Part shown: in pieces, positions 15,501 through 22,392 of the stretch
How the letters are laid out: every line of letters begins with the position of its first letter
How positions within the stretch are numbered: position 1 is the first letter of the stretch
Assembly (NCBI GenBank): GCA_965365345.1
Contig: CBDUBH010000056.1
Span: 1 to 22,392 of the forward strand
From: CBDUBH01 sp965365345
GTDB lineage: Bacteria; Bacteroidota; Ignavibacteria; Ignavibacteriales; SURF-24
DNA length: 22,392 nucleotides
Direction: 5' to 3'
Position numbers and translations under genes: made by a program
The notes under the pieces: model-generated
Told to the model about the DNA's origin: nothing
The model's input: the letters and a program-made list of their open reading frames with translations, nothing else
The model's database searches: none

Positions 15501-16883
15501 ACATTGATCATTAAAATTTGGTGGAGTTTTTGCCGTTAGTGCAATCTCACCTATTTCTTTATAATTGATATTTAAAGATTCTTTTGCGGCTTCTTCCAAA
15601 AACGATCCTGTTCCCGCCGAACATGCTTCATTCATTGCGTAATCAGAAGCAACGCCCGCGGTTATGAAAGTATATTTTGCATCCTGTCCGCCGATCTCAA
15701 AAATTGTATCAACATCTTTATCAAAATGAACCGCCGCGGTTGCGTGCGCAATAATTTCATTTATAACGCCTTCTGTCAATGCATGAAGTCCGGAAATGTG
15801 CCTTCCCGAACCTGTGACTCCGAGTCCCGAAATTTTTACCGGAACATTAATTTGATCTTTCAAACTTTTGTAACAATCAATTGAAGCTTGAACCGGATCG
15901 CCGTTTGTTCGCAAATATTCCGAAGCCAGAATTGCATTATCATTTATTCTTAATAAAATTGCTTTTGTTGTTGTTGAACCAACATCCAATCCCAAAATAC
16001 ATTCGTCGTTTTCTTTTGGAATTTCATTTTTAAATTCTTCGAATTTTACGAGATGAGAAAATTCTTTTAAAGATTTGTGAAAAGAAAAAGCTGAATGATT
16101 TTCCGAAAATAGATTTTGCTGATCTAAAATTTTTGTTTCGTTTTGCATTGCAAAAATTGCCGCGCCCAAAGCTTCAAAATAAGGCGCTTCTTCAGGGATG
16201 AAAAGATCGTTTAATTGTTCGCGCAAATATTTTACCATCGCTCTGTTTTGCGAAGTTCCGCCGATCATCAAAGCATTATTATGCGGAATTTTCGAAGTAA
16301 GTTCGGTAATTTTTTGCGCCATCATTTTGGAAAGCCCGGCAACAACATTTTCTTTTGCAACTCCTTTATTCAAAGCGTGCGTGCAATCCGATTTGCAAAA
16401 TACGGAACATCTTCCCGAAATATTATACGGTTCACCGGATTCACCGTAAATGATCGCTTCTTCAACATCCAGATTCATTCTTCCGATCTGTTGTAGAAAA
16501 AATTCTCCTGTTCCGGATGCGCACTTATTTCCGGTAGAAATTTTTGAAATTTTATTTGATTTATCCAATACATAAACAATAAAATTTTCACCGCCGGCAG
16601 AAATAACGATATCGGTTTTAATCTTCATAAAATCTAATGCAAGTTCAACCGATTCGGCTTCAGGAATTGAAGTCAGGTTTAAATAATTTCTGAATTTTTT
16701 CCCTGTGACGGCAATTTTATTTGGAATTTCTCCGCTGAAAATTTTGCTTAATACTTTTTTCGGATTTCCGTTGTGGGTAATGTTTATTTTGGATTCTATA
16801 TTAATTGAATTGAATTCTTTATTCAAAATTACGGCTGAAACCGTTGAAGCGCCAATGCAAATTCCCAAAGACTTTTTAGTCAT
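12534..16883 (-). CDS. Giant acyl-CoA dehydratase activase-like protein (two BadF/BadG/HgdC ATPase domains plus DUF2229/CoA_E_activ region)
   Basis: A 1449-residue cytoplasmic iron-sulfur ATPase-type protein. Family activases use ATP to push an electron to very low potential for a partner dehydratase or double-cubane-cluster protein. Domain 1 (about 5-250) has GICIGAST, AGGEN and the cluster cysteines Cys121 (CASGTGEF) and Cys159 (GRCSVFCKSDC). Domain 2 (about 295-555) is canonical: LDVGSTTTKAI (299-309), IGGQDAKY (397-404), Cys421 (CSAGTGSFLEEA) and Cys461 (CAAFISSDI). A cysteine-rich link follows (Cys582, 589, 593, 611), then a DUF2229-like part (about 650-960, with GRAYNSF and NFSCGPDSF) and a CoA_E_activ-like C-terminal part (about 1000-1410, with CKECL, GEGPCRLGQY and GPFGCMPARVAESIL). 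The full-length form is known in other anaerobes and often mis-named 2-hydroxyglutaryl-CoA dehydratase. No separate dehydratase subunits are nearby. No clear Shine-Dalgarno is visible. Confidence 0.9.
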   Translation of the reverse strand: MTKKSLGICIGASTVSAVILNKEFNSINIESKINITHNGNPKKVLSKIFSGEIPNKIAVTGKKFRNYLNLTSIPEAESVELALDFMKIKTDIVISAGGENFIVYVLDKSNKISKISTGNKCASGTGEFFLQQIGRMNLDVEEAIIYGESGEPYNISGRCSVFCKSDCTHALNKGVAKENVVAGLSKMMAQKITELTSKIPHNNALMIGGTSQNRAMVKYLREQLNDLFIPEEAPYFEALGAAIFAMQNETKILDQQNLFSENHSAFSFHKSLKEFSHLVKFEEFKNEIPKENDECILGLDVGSTTTKAILLRINDNAILASEYLRTNGDPVQASIDCYKSLKDQINVPVKISGLGVTGSGRHISGLHALTEGVINEIIAHATAAVHFDKDVDTIFEIGGQDAKYTFITAGVASDYAMNEACSAGTGSFLEEAAKESLNINYKEIGEIALTAKTPPNFNDQCAAFISSDIKNALHEGLSKEDIVAGLVYSICMNYNNRVKGNRPVGKKVFMQGGVCYNKAVPVAMAALTGKEIIVPPQPGLMGAFGVALEIKNRINLGLIEKTNFNLTELIDRKVNYDKSFICAGGAEKCDRKCSISLIRIDDKKYPFGGACDKYYNIQIDSKKKKNEIDYVKLRQELVFEKYINEIPLPVNAATIGISKSFLANTFYPLYYNFFTQLGFKIILGDNPNQKGIEKKTAAFCYPVELAHGFFQDLIDKDPDYIFMPHITEIFEPQEKEPSKTCVLLQSEFYYLKSTFKNEIDKRKILSPVLNFSKGFSEVKNEFVKLAVQLRKVKKDAEFAFDFALEQYQKMISEFKELGKQAISELEKDKSKFAVVLFGRAYNSFVKEANLGIPQKFSSRGVSIIPHDFLSAEEFQSYDHMYWGAGKQILRTARFVKDHSQLFGTYITNFSCGPDSFIISYFRNNMAEKPSLTLELDSHSADAGINTRIEAALDIIKSYREISSGKENEILLNGFRPLKIKSEIKFTDSDGNELSVFDKNVKMILPSMGNIGSEAFAAAFRHIGINAEALPIYNSITLLKGRGNSSCKECLPLILNAGSLLEYYENKKAENEKTLFFMAKGEGPCRLGQYHIFLDDLISQKKLRNFGIYTLSDENSYEGLGNKFTMRGWNAVAISDVLKNIYNAIQALAVDKEKANSIFEIELKKILISIEKDSQKDLYKQLEKSAKELAKIERKESIEEAKKVILTGEIFVRHDEFSRVDLIEKLSAKGFVVKVVPIGEYIYYSNYLAAQENDIYSSKLLQKMKFKIRDFMQIKIERKIKEALCKSGFVDFEMIKVDEVISKASHLIKPELTGEAILTVGSSLKEIMTDVCGVISIGPFGCMPARVAESILTNEMNIEGKEKAEQKNIENFEIDELPFLAIETDGNVYPQIIQSKIEVFMLQAERLHEKLMNGGYEKKEYIKEIFTKLISSYEKEKELPAPVPQYNEIE

Positions 16884-17082
16884 CTATTTTATATAAATTA
16901 TTTTAAAATATTTCAGAGACAAAAATAACAATTAATGTCCAATTTTTTATTCTGCATAATAAAATTAATTTTAATCAAACAAAACATCTTTTTATTTATT
17001 TTTTTATGTATAATTTTTAAGAAATCAGAATAATAAAATTGAATTTCAAGATAATTATCGGAAAATAATTTTCATTTTAGCA

Positions 17083-17122
17083 TAAAAAAATTCCGAAACA
17101 ATCTTTTATCTTATTCCGGAAT
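17083..17122 (-). terminator. Terminator of the hppA operon
   Basis: On the minus strand ATTCCG (17122-17117) pairs with CGGAAT (17095-17090), extended by an imperfect inner stem, and is followed by a run of seven Ts (17090-17084). It lies about 30 bases after the hppA stop. Confidence 0.65.
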
Positions 17123-17154
17123 CATCAAGATTTTTATTTAATATTATAAAAAAT

Positions 17155-19350
17155 TTAAAAGATACTGAAAGCCGCTGTTAATCCTGCCATAACAATTGCA
17201 ACCATGCTCATAAGTTTTATCAGAATATTCAAACTCGGACCGGATGTATCTTTAAAAGGATCGCCAACAGTATCGCCAATTACTGATGCTTTATGTGCTT
17301 CGGAGCCTTTGCCGCCCAGATTTCCTTCTTCAATAAATTTTTTGGCATTATCCCAAGCGCCGCCTGAGTTTGCCATAAAAACTGCAAGTACAAATCCCGT
17401 TGAAAGTCCGCCAATCAATAATCCCATTACACCGGCAACTCCGAAAATCAATCCTGTTAAAACCGGTGTTAAAATTGCCAGTAGTGAAGGAATTATCATT
17501 TCCTGTTGTGCGCCTATTGTTGAAATTTCAACGCAGCGAGCATAATCCGGTTCCGCTTTTCCCGTCATAATTCCGGGAATTTCCCTGAATTGCCTTCTTA
17601 CTTCATCAACCATTTTTGATGCTGCTCTTCCAACTGCGTTCATTGTTAAACCACAAAAAACAAAAGCCATCATTGAGCCGGTAAAAATTCCGATCAGTAC
17701 TATCGGATTCATCAAATTTACATTATAATAATTCATAAAATCACTTAGCTGCGCTTTTGAAGTTTCAATTGAAAATCCATCTGAAAATTGTAATACATTT
17801 TTACCTATCCGTAGAAGTCCAATTCTTAATTCTTCAATGTAGGAAGCCAAAAGTGCAAGAGCGGTTAAAGCGGCAGATCCGATTGCAAAACCTTTTCCTG
17901 TTGCTGCGGTTGTATTTCCCAAAGCATCAAGCGCATCAGTTTTGCGGCGGACTTTTTCACCTAATCCGCTCATTTCAGCATTTCCGCCGGCATTATCTGC
18001 AATTGGTCCATAAGCATCAGTTGCCAAAGTAATTCCAAGTGTTGAAAGCATTCCGACCGCGGCAATTCCGATTCCGTATAAACCAAGGCTCAAATTACTC
18101 ATATTAAAATTTGATGCAAAAAGAAAAGCCGTAATTGTTCCTGCGGCAACCGAAAAAACAGGAATTACTGTTGAAAGCATTCCTTCGCCGAGTCCTGAAA
18201 TTATTACAGTTGCCGGACCGGTTTTAGCGTTATTCGCAATTCTTTTGGTTGGCGGGTATGAATGCGAAGTATAATATTCTGTTGCCTTTCCGATTATAAC
18301 TCCCGTAATAATTCCGGCAACAATTGCTCCCCAAATTCCTATTGAATTCGGAAGATCTATAATTTTTACAACCGCAAATGAAAAGATCAAAATTAATACC
18401 GAGCTTAAATTTATTCCGAATGAAAGAGCTTTAAGCAGATCTTTTTGAGTTGCATCTTCTTTTGTTTTAACGGAAAAAATTCCGATTACAGAAAGTAAAA
18501 TTCCAATTGCCGCAATTAACATTGGAGTTAGAACGGCTTTTAATTGCAATTCTGAATTTTCGAGATAAGCAGATGCACCAAGCGCGGCAGTTGCCAAAAT
18601 TGATCCGCAATAAGATTCATAAAGATCCGCGCCCATTCCAGCAACATCGCCAACATTATCACCAACATTATCTGCAATTGTGGCGGGATTGCGCGGATCA
18701 TCTTCAGGAATTCCACTTTCAACTTTACCGACGAGATCACCGCCAACATCGGCCGCTTTAGTAAAAATTCCGCCGCCAACCCTTGCAAATAAAGCTTGCG
18801 TTGAAGCACCCATTCCAAAGGTCAGCATTGTTGTTGTAATTATCATTAAATTATGCGAATCATTTTGGGTAACGGGATAAAAATAATTCAAAACCAAAAA
18901 CCAGATTGAAATATCGAGCAATCCCAATCCTACAACAACTAAACCCATTACCGCGCCGCTTCTGAAAGCAATTCTTAATCCTTTATTTAAAGAAATTCTT
19001 GTAGCTTCTGTTGTTCTTGCGGAAGCGTAAGTTGCGGTTTTCATTCCGAAAAATCCTGCCAACCCCGAAAAAAATCCGCCTGTAATAAACGCAAAAGGAA
19101 CCCAGCCGTTTTGTACTTTTAATCCGTAAGCCATAATAGAGAACAAAATTGTTATCCCGAGAAAAAACATTCCTACAATTTTATATTGCTGTTTCAAATA
19201 AGCCATTGCTCCGGTTCTAACATGCGAAGCAATTTTTTGCATCAGTTCATTGCCTTCACTTTCTTTCATCATTTGTTTGAAAAACAGCCACGCAAAAACA
19301 AGCGCCGTAACAGCACTTATTGGAACAAGCCAAAATAGATTGTTGAACAT
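17155..19350 (-). CDS. hppA: Membrane-bound ion-pumping pyrophosphatase (K+-dependent, Na+-type by residue signature)
   Basis: Integral membrane enzyme that hydrolyses pyrophosphate and pumps H+ or Na+ outward; 731 residues with the many hydrophobic helices of the family (16 are typical). The pyrophosphate site is seen as DVGGDLVGKVE (201-211) and DNVGDNVGDVAGMGADLYE (227-245), with a later DAYGPIADNAGGNAEM (445-460). NTTAATGKGFAIGSA (479-493) has Ala482 where K+-independent enzymes have Lys, so K+ stimulation is predicted. Glu245 in DLYES sits where Na+-pumping members keep a Glu, unlike the DLFGSYAE form of plant H+ pumps. The start at 19350 (MFNNLFWLVP) is chosen because CGGAG lies seven bases upstream; a longer frame from 19401 would overlap the previous gene and add a non-family tail. 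It follows the 259-residue gene by 14 bases, in the same operon. Confidence 0.96.
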   Translation of the reverse strand: MFNNLFWLVPISAVTALVFAWLFFKQMMKESEGNELMQKIASHVRTGAMAYLKQQYKIVGMFFLGITILFSIMAYGLKVQNGWVPFAFITGGFFSGLAGFFGMKTATYASARTTEATRISLNKGLRIAFRSGAVMGLVVVGLGLLDISIWFLVLNYFYPVTQNDSHNLMIITTTMLTFGMGASTQALFARVGGGIFTKAADVGGDLVGKVESGIPEDDPRNPATIADNVGDNVGDVAGMGADLYESYCGSILATAALGASAYLENSELQLKAVLTPMLIAAIGILLSVIGIFSVKTKEDATQKDLLKALSFGINLSSVLILIFSFAVVKIIDLPNSIGIWGAIVAGIITGVIIGKATEYYTSHSYPPTKRIANNAKTGPATVIISGLGEGMLSTVIPVFSVAAGTITAFLFASNFNMSNLSLGLYGIGIAAVGMLSTLGITLATDAYGPIADNAGGNAEMSGLGEKVRRKTDALDALGNTTAATGKGFAIGSAALTALALLASYIEELRIGLLRIGKNVLQFSDGFSIETSKAQLSDFMNYYNVNLMNPIVLIGIFTGSMMAFVFCGLTMNAVGRAASKMVDEVRRQFREIPGIMTGKAEPDYARCVEISTIGAQQEMIIPSLLAILTPVLTGLIFGVAGVMGLLIGGLSTGFVLAVFMANSGGAWDNAKKFIEEGNLGGKGSEAHKASVIGDTVGDPFKDTSGPSLNILIKLMSMVAIVMAGLTAAFSIF

Positions 19351-19364
19351 TTTAACTCCGCATT

Positions 19365-20144
19365 TTAGAAACTGAAACTTACAGTTAAAGCCGAGTGCCA
19401 CCAGGCAAAATATTTTTCTTCCAGTTCTTCTTTTGATGGAAAAGGATAAAACAAAAATTCATTTCCGTTACCAACAAAAAATCCGTTTTTACAAGTGCGG
19501 TATAAAATATTTCCCGGAAAATTTCTGATAACTGTTTTGGTAAATTTATTTTTGTTTTGTTTAAGTTCGATCAAACAATCGCGTAAATGCTCCAAATTTG
19601 AATAAGGCAGATTTTCAGCTTTTCCGGTTTCCGGATTTTCGGCTAATTCATCTAAAATCAATTCAGTAAAAATAATTTTCGGCACCGAAACATTTTGGCT
19701 TCTATCGGTAACAAATCTGCTGAACTCAACAGGATTTAAACTCCCTGCAATCCGCGGAGTAACCGGAGAAATTTCCTGATAAAGATGAAGTCCGGTTTCA
19801 ACTTCTGGTTCATATTTTTTTTGCTCAATTGAAAGAACTCTTCCGTCATCAGTAGTCAGATACAATTTTTTCAATTTGCTAAGCGGAAGATTTTCCAGAA
19901 CTCTGTAGATAGAAATATAGACTGATTTTTTAGGCTCGCCATTTGGATGGGGTTTACATTTTTCCGGAATGTCATTAAGCGCAAAATAATCGCTTGTAAA
20001 ATTTTTATCAACTTCAAAATAAACTGCCTGTCCGCGCGTGCGTTTTTTCGAGCCGATAGCAAGATAATTTCCGAATTCCTCCGGAGGAAGCATTGAGGCG
20101 ATTAAAGATTCCGGTAAAAGTGAAAAATATAAATAAGTTTCCAT
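19365..20144 (-). CDS. Unrecognised 259-residue protein, operon partner of hppA
   Basis: I do not recognise this family. The product is soluble-looking, with no signal peptide or membrane helix. The N-terminal part has LLPESLIASMLPPEEFGNYLAIG and KKRTRGQAVYFEVD (about 33-46). The middle has SVYISIYRVLENLPLSKLKKLYLTTDDGRVL, which reads as beta-strand/helix alternation. Next comes LHLYQEISPVTPRIAGSLNPVEFSRFV. The C-terminal half is mixed helical and ends with a Trp/Phe-rich AWWHSALTVSFSF. Coding quality is good: AAGGAAT sits upstream of the ATG, and codon use matches its neighbours. The stop lies 14 bases before the hppA start, so the two are cotranscribed. A role linked to pyrophosphate metabolism or a housekeeping function can only be guessed from this position. 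Confidence 0.8.
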   Translation of the reverse strand: METYLYFSLLPESLIASMLPPEEFGNYLAIGSKKRTRGQAVYFEVDKNFTSDYFALNDIPEKCKPHPNGEPKKSVYISIYRVLENLPLSKLKKLYLTTDDGRVLSIEQKKYEPEVETGLHLYQEISPVTPRIAGSLNPVEFSRFVTDRSQNVSVPKIIFTELILDELAENPETGKAENLPYSNLEHLRDCLIELKQNKNKFTKTVIRNFPGNILYRTCKNGFFVGNGNEFLFYPFPSKEELEEKYFAWWHSALTVSFSF

Positions 20145-20351
20145 TTTGCTTATTCCTTTTAAAAGTTACGGAATAAGAATCTTTTAATTCTACAAGAATG
20201 TAAAATATTTCGGTAGTAAATTCAAGATAAATCTATCTTTTTTAATCTTAATTCCAGCAATAAAAAAAAATTTTTAATTTCCGTTAAACTTTTTCACATT
20301 CAAACCGATAATGAAGTGGGAGAAAAATGTTTTGAGCAAAAAATTTATATA

Positions 20352-22295
20352 ATGCATAAAATTTTCAACGAATCTTTTAAAATACTTTTCATCGTTTTTT
20401 TGTTTGCTGCAAATTTATTTGCTACTCCGCAAAACTCCGTTGATTCAACATTAAAATCATTTTATTATCTTGATAAAGAAGATGTAATTGATTCTGCTGC
20501 AGCCACATTAAGTTTTTACCGTAACAGCAATCCGTTTTTTGCGCTTGAACTCGGATTAAAAGTAATTTCCGATTCAAATTTTCAAAAAAGTAAAAATCTG
20601 GGAAAATTATTTGATGAGATAGGTGTTTGCTACAGAAAAGCCGGACTTTTTGAAAAAGCACTGGAATTTCACTTTAAAGCATTAAATAAATTTGAAGAAG
20701 AAAAATATCTGATGGGCAAATCATTTGCTTACACAAACATCGGAACAATTTACAGATTGCTTGGAAACTATGATTTTGCCTTGAAATATTACGATCAAGC
20801 CATCAAAATAAAAGAAGAATTAAAAGATAAATATCAAGTTTCATATACATTACATTATATCGGAATTACTTACGCCGCAATGAATGATCTGCAAACCGCA
20901 AAAAATTTTCTGAACCAAACTAAGAAAATGAAACTTGAGTTAAAAGATTTTAGCGGATTGGCAAATACAAACTCGGCTTTGGGCGATGTTTTATTTAAAG
21001 AAAATAAATTTGACGATTCAGAAAAAATTTACGAAGATGCTTTTAAAAGATTTATTGTTGATAAAAATGATTTTGGAGCATGTGCCGTCGCAAACTCAAT
21101 GGCAAATCTTTTTATCAAAACTAAAAAAGAAAAAGAAGCAGAAAAATATCTTGAAATTGCAGAATCTTTGGCTACAAAATTAAATTCAAATTCACTTTTA
21201 GTTTCTGTTAACAAATCTGAAATTGAACTTGAAAAAAGCCGCGGAAATTTCGAGGCCGCAACAAAATATTACGATGAATTTATAAAATTCAAAGAAAAAT
21301 TATATCAACTTGAAAATGAAAAAATCATTAAAAGCGCAGAAGCAAATTATTATTACGATAAGGTAATTCGCGAAAATGAAATCTTAAAAAAATCCGATAC
21401 AATCAATAAACTCGAAATGAAGCAAAAAGAGTACGTTCAATATTTTCTTACGATTGTATTTGCCGTTGCTTTTGTTTTTGCTTTTTCATTCTGGAAAAAA
21501 AACAGAATAATAAGAAAATACAATAAGGCGCTTTCAAAAAATAAAAGTCAGCTTTTGAACCTGAACAAAAAATTGCAGAATCTGAACGAAACAAAAGACA
21601 GATTTTTTTCGATAGTTGCGCACGATCTTAAAAATCCGTTTCACTATTTGATCAACAGTTCGCAATTATTAAAAGAAGAATTTGATTCGCTTTCCGGTGA
21701 AGAAAAAAAAATGTTGATAAGCGATATCGAAAAAGTTTCGCGCGAGTCTCACGATCTTTTAATTGATCTTTTAAATTGGGCTTCTTTGCAGGATGGAAAT
21801 CTGAAAGTGAAAAAAGAAAATTTCTTTTTAGATGAAATTGTTGAGAAAAATATTCAACTGCTTGAAAATTTAGCGCAGAACAAATCAATAAAATTAATTT
21901 TCAGTTCATCAAAGAATGCTTTTGTAAATTCAGATAAGGAAATGTTAAGCACCATTTACAGAAATTTACTTAACAACGCTATCAAATTTTCAAATAACGG
22001 AACTGAAATAAAAACTGAAATTTCCATTCAAAATGAAAATGCTTTACTTGCAATTTCCGATAGCGGAATCGGAATGGATGACGAAGTTAAGGAAAATTTG
22101 TTCAAAGCCGAAGCAAGAATTTCGCGCAACGGAACAATGCACGAAAAAGGCAGCGGACTAGGACTTTCTTTGTGCAAAGAATTGATAAAAGAAAACGGCG
22201 GCGAAATCACTTTTGAAAGTGAACTCGGCAAAGGAACAACTTTTTACGTTACAATTCCGCTTGCGGAAAAAGTTGAAATAATTCAGAACGGTTAA
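20352..22295 (+). CDS. TPR-containing sensor histidine kinase
   Basis: A 647-residue membrane sensor kinase. A signal peptide or N-terminal anchor (about 1-25, ending NLFATPQ) leads to a periplasmic TPR array (about 84-320; repeats such as GVCYRKAGLFEKALEFHFKAL and GTIYRLLGNYDFALKYYDQAI). A membrane helix at 362-380 follows, then a coiled coil (about 385-415). The HisKA domain has phospho-acceptor His424 in FFSIVAHDLKNPF. The HATPase_c domain has an N box at 536-547 (YRNLLNNAIKFS), G1 DSGIGMD at 570-576 and G2 GSGLGLSLC at 600-608. There is no receiver domain, and no response regulator is in the window. The start at 20352 is preferred for a clean signal peptide. A GTG at 20316 in the same frame would add 12 residues, and neither has a clear ribosome site. 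TPRs probably sense protein or peptide partners; the signal is unknown. Confidence 0.93.
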   Translation: MHKIFNESFKILFIVFLFAANLFATPQNSVDSTLKSFYYLDKEDVIDSAAATLSFYRNSNPFFALELGLKVISDSNFQKSKNLGKLFDEIGVCYRKAGLFEKALEFHFKALNKFEEEKYLMGKSFAYTNIGTIYRLLGNYDFALKYYDQAIKIKEELKDKYQVSYTLHYIGITYAAMNDLQTAKNFLNQTKKMKLELKDFSGLANTNSALGDVLFKENKFDDSEKIYEDAFKRFIVDKNDFGACAVANSMANLFIKTKKEKEAEKYLEIAESLATKLNSNSLLVSVNKSEIELEKSRGNFEAATKYYDEFIKFKEKLYQLENEKIIKSAEANYYYDKVIRENEILKKSDTINKLEMKQKEYVQYFLTIVFAVAFVFAFSFWKKNRIIRKYNKALSKNKSQLLNLNKKLQNLNETKDRFFSIVAHDLKNPFHYLINSSQLLKEEFDSLSGEEKKMLISDIEKVSRESHDLLIDLLNWASLQDGNLKVKKENFFLDEIVEKNIQLLENLAQNKSIKLIFSSSKNAFVNSDKEMLSTIYRNLLNNAIKFSNNGTEIKTEISIQNENALLAISDSGIGMDDEVKENLFKAEARISRNGTMHEKGSGLGLSLCKELIKENGGEITFESELGKGTTFYVTIPLAEKVEIIQNG

Positions 22296-22299
22296 ATAA

Positions 22300-22328
22300 T
22301 TCAGAATGTAGAATTCAGAATTTAGAAT
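22300..22328. repeat. ATTCTnAn array, copy D (reverse orientation)
   Basis: Units TTCAGAAT, GTAGAAT, TCAGAAT, TTAGAAT start four bases after the histidine kinase stop. They differ from 12235-12263 at only two positions. Confidence 0.75.
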
Positions 22329-22392
22329 TTTTCATTTGATAATTTTTTAATTTCTCACCTTAATTTCCCGTTAAAATTTCAAAATTTCACTT

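Noticed and set aside
12534..16883. Naming the giant protein 2-hydroxyglutaryl-CoA dehydratase
   Set aside because: It contains activase ATPase domains and DUF2229-type regions, with no evidence for substrate-binding dehydratase subunits, so the specific enzyme name is not supported.
19351..19401. Upstream extension of the pyrophosphatase starting at 19401
   Set aside because: It would overlap the preceding gene, adds a non-hydrophobic tail unlike the family, and a clear CGGAG site precedes the ATG at 19350.
20316..20351. GTG start of the histidine kinase giving 12 extra residues
   Set aside because: The extra residues spoil a clean signal peptide and no ribosome site precedes the GTG. The ATG at 20352 is preferred, though its own ribosome site is weak.

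Overview
The window looks like chromosomal DNA from a member of the Ignavibacteria or a close relative in the Chlorobi/Bacteroidota assemblage. The evidence is an AT-rich base composition, a secreted enzyme ending in a type IX secretion (Por) sorting domain with the NYPNPFNPST motif typical of this group, purine-rich Shine-Dalgarno sites in front of most genes, and anaerobe-type enzymes (an acyl-CoA dehydratase activase-like giant protein and an ion-pumping pyrophosphatase) next to oxygen-handling proteins (hemerythrins, OsmC). Taxonomy is inferred from protein style only.

Layout. Positions 1-5018 are plus strand: an RluE-type 23S rRNA pseudouridine synthase, a PQQ-type glucose/sorbosone dehydrogenase with both a possible lipobox and a T9SS sorting domain, a small DUF2905 membrane protein, a run of three tandem bacteriohemerythrins closed by a strong terminator, and a YhfA-type OsmC protein. 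A 13-bp perfect inverted repeat then separates this block from convergent minus-strand genes: DUF2203, an AmrS-type radical SAM enzyme, and a Lon-like protease/pyruvate kinase pair. In that pair the pyruvate kinase begins at a TTG codon overlapping the protease stop codon. A divergent AT-rich region at 11002-11382 leads to a plus-strand DUF2911 protein. Convergent to it is a 1449-residue protein carrying two activase-type ATPase domains and a DUF2229/CoA-enzyme-activase-like part. Then come a membrane pyrophosphatase (minus) preceded in the same transcription unit by an unrecognised 259-residue protein, and finally a plus-strand TPR sensor histidine kinase.

How the genes may work together. 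Several products suit an anaerobic or microaerophilic energy metabolism: pyruvate kinase for glycolytic ATP, a pyrophosphatase whose residues predict K+ dependence and Na+ pumping, and the ATP-driven low-potential electron-transfer type activase. The hemerythrin triplet and OsmC protein would handle O2 and peroxides. No CRISPR array, tRNA, rRNA, transposase or prophage was seen.

The intergenic DNA is rich in short dispersed repeats: a GTCATTTCGAA...GAGAAATCTT element in opposite orientations, an ATTCTnAn octamer array in four copies, a GTAGAGACG palindrome pair, and several CCGGAAT-containing hairpins. No clearly new multi-gene system is evident. The best leads are the unknown protein coupled to the pyrophosphatase, the degenerate first ATPase half of the giant activase, the diverged hemerythrin paralogues, and the repeat families.
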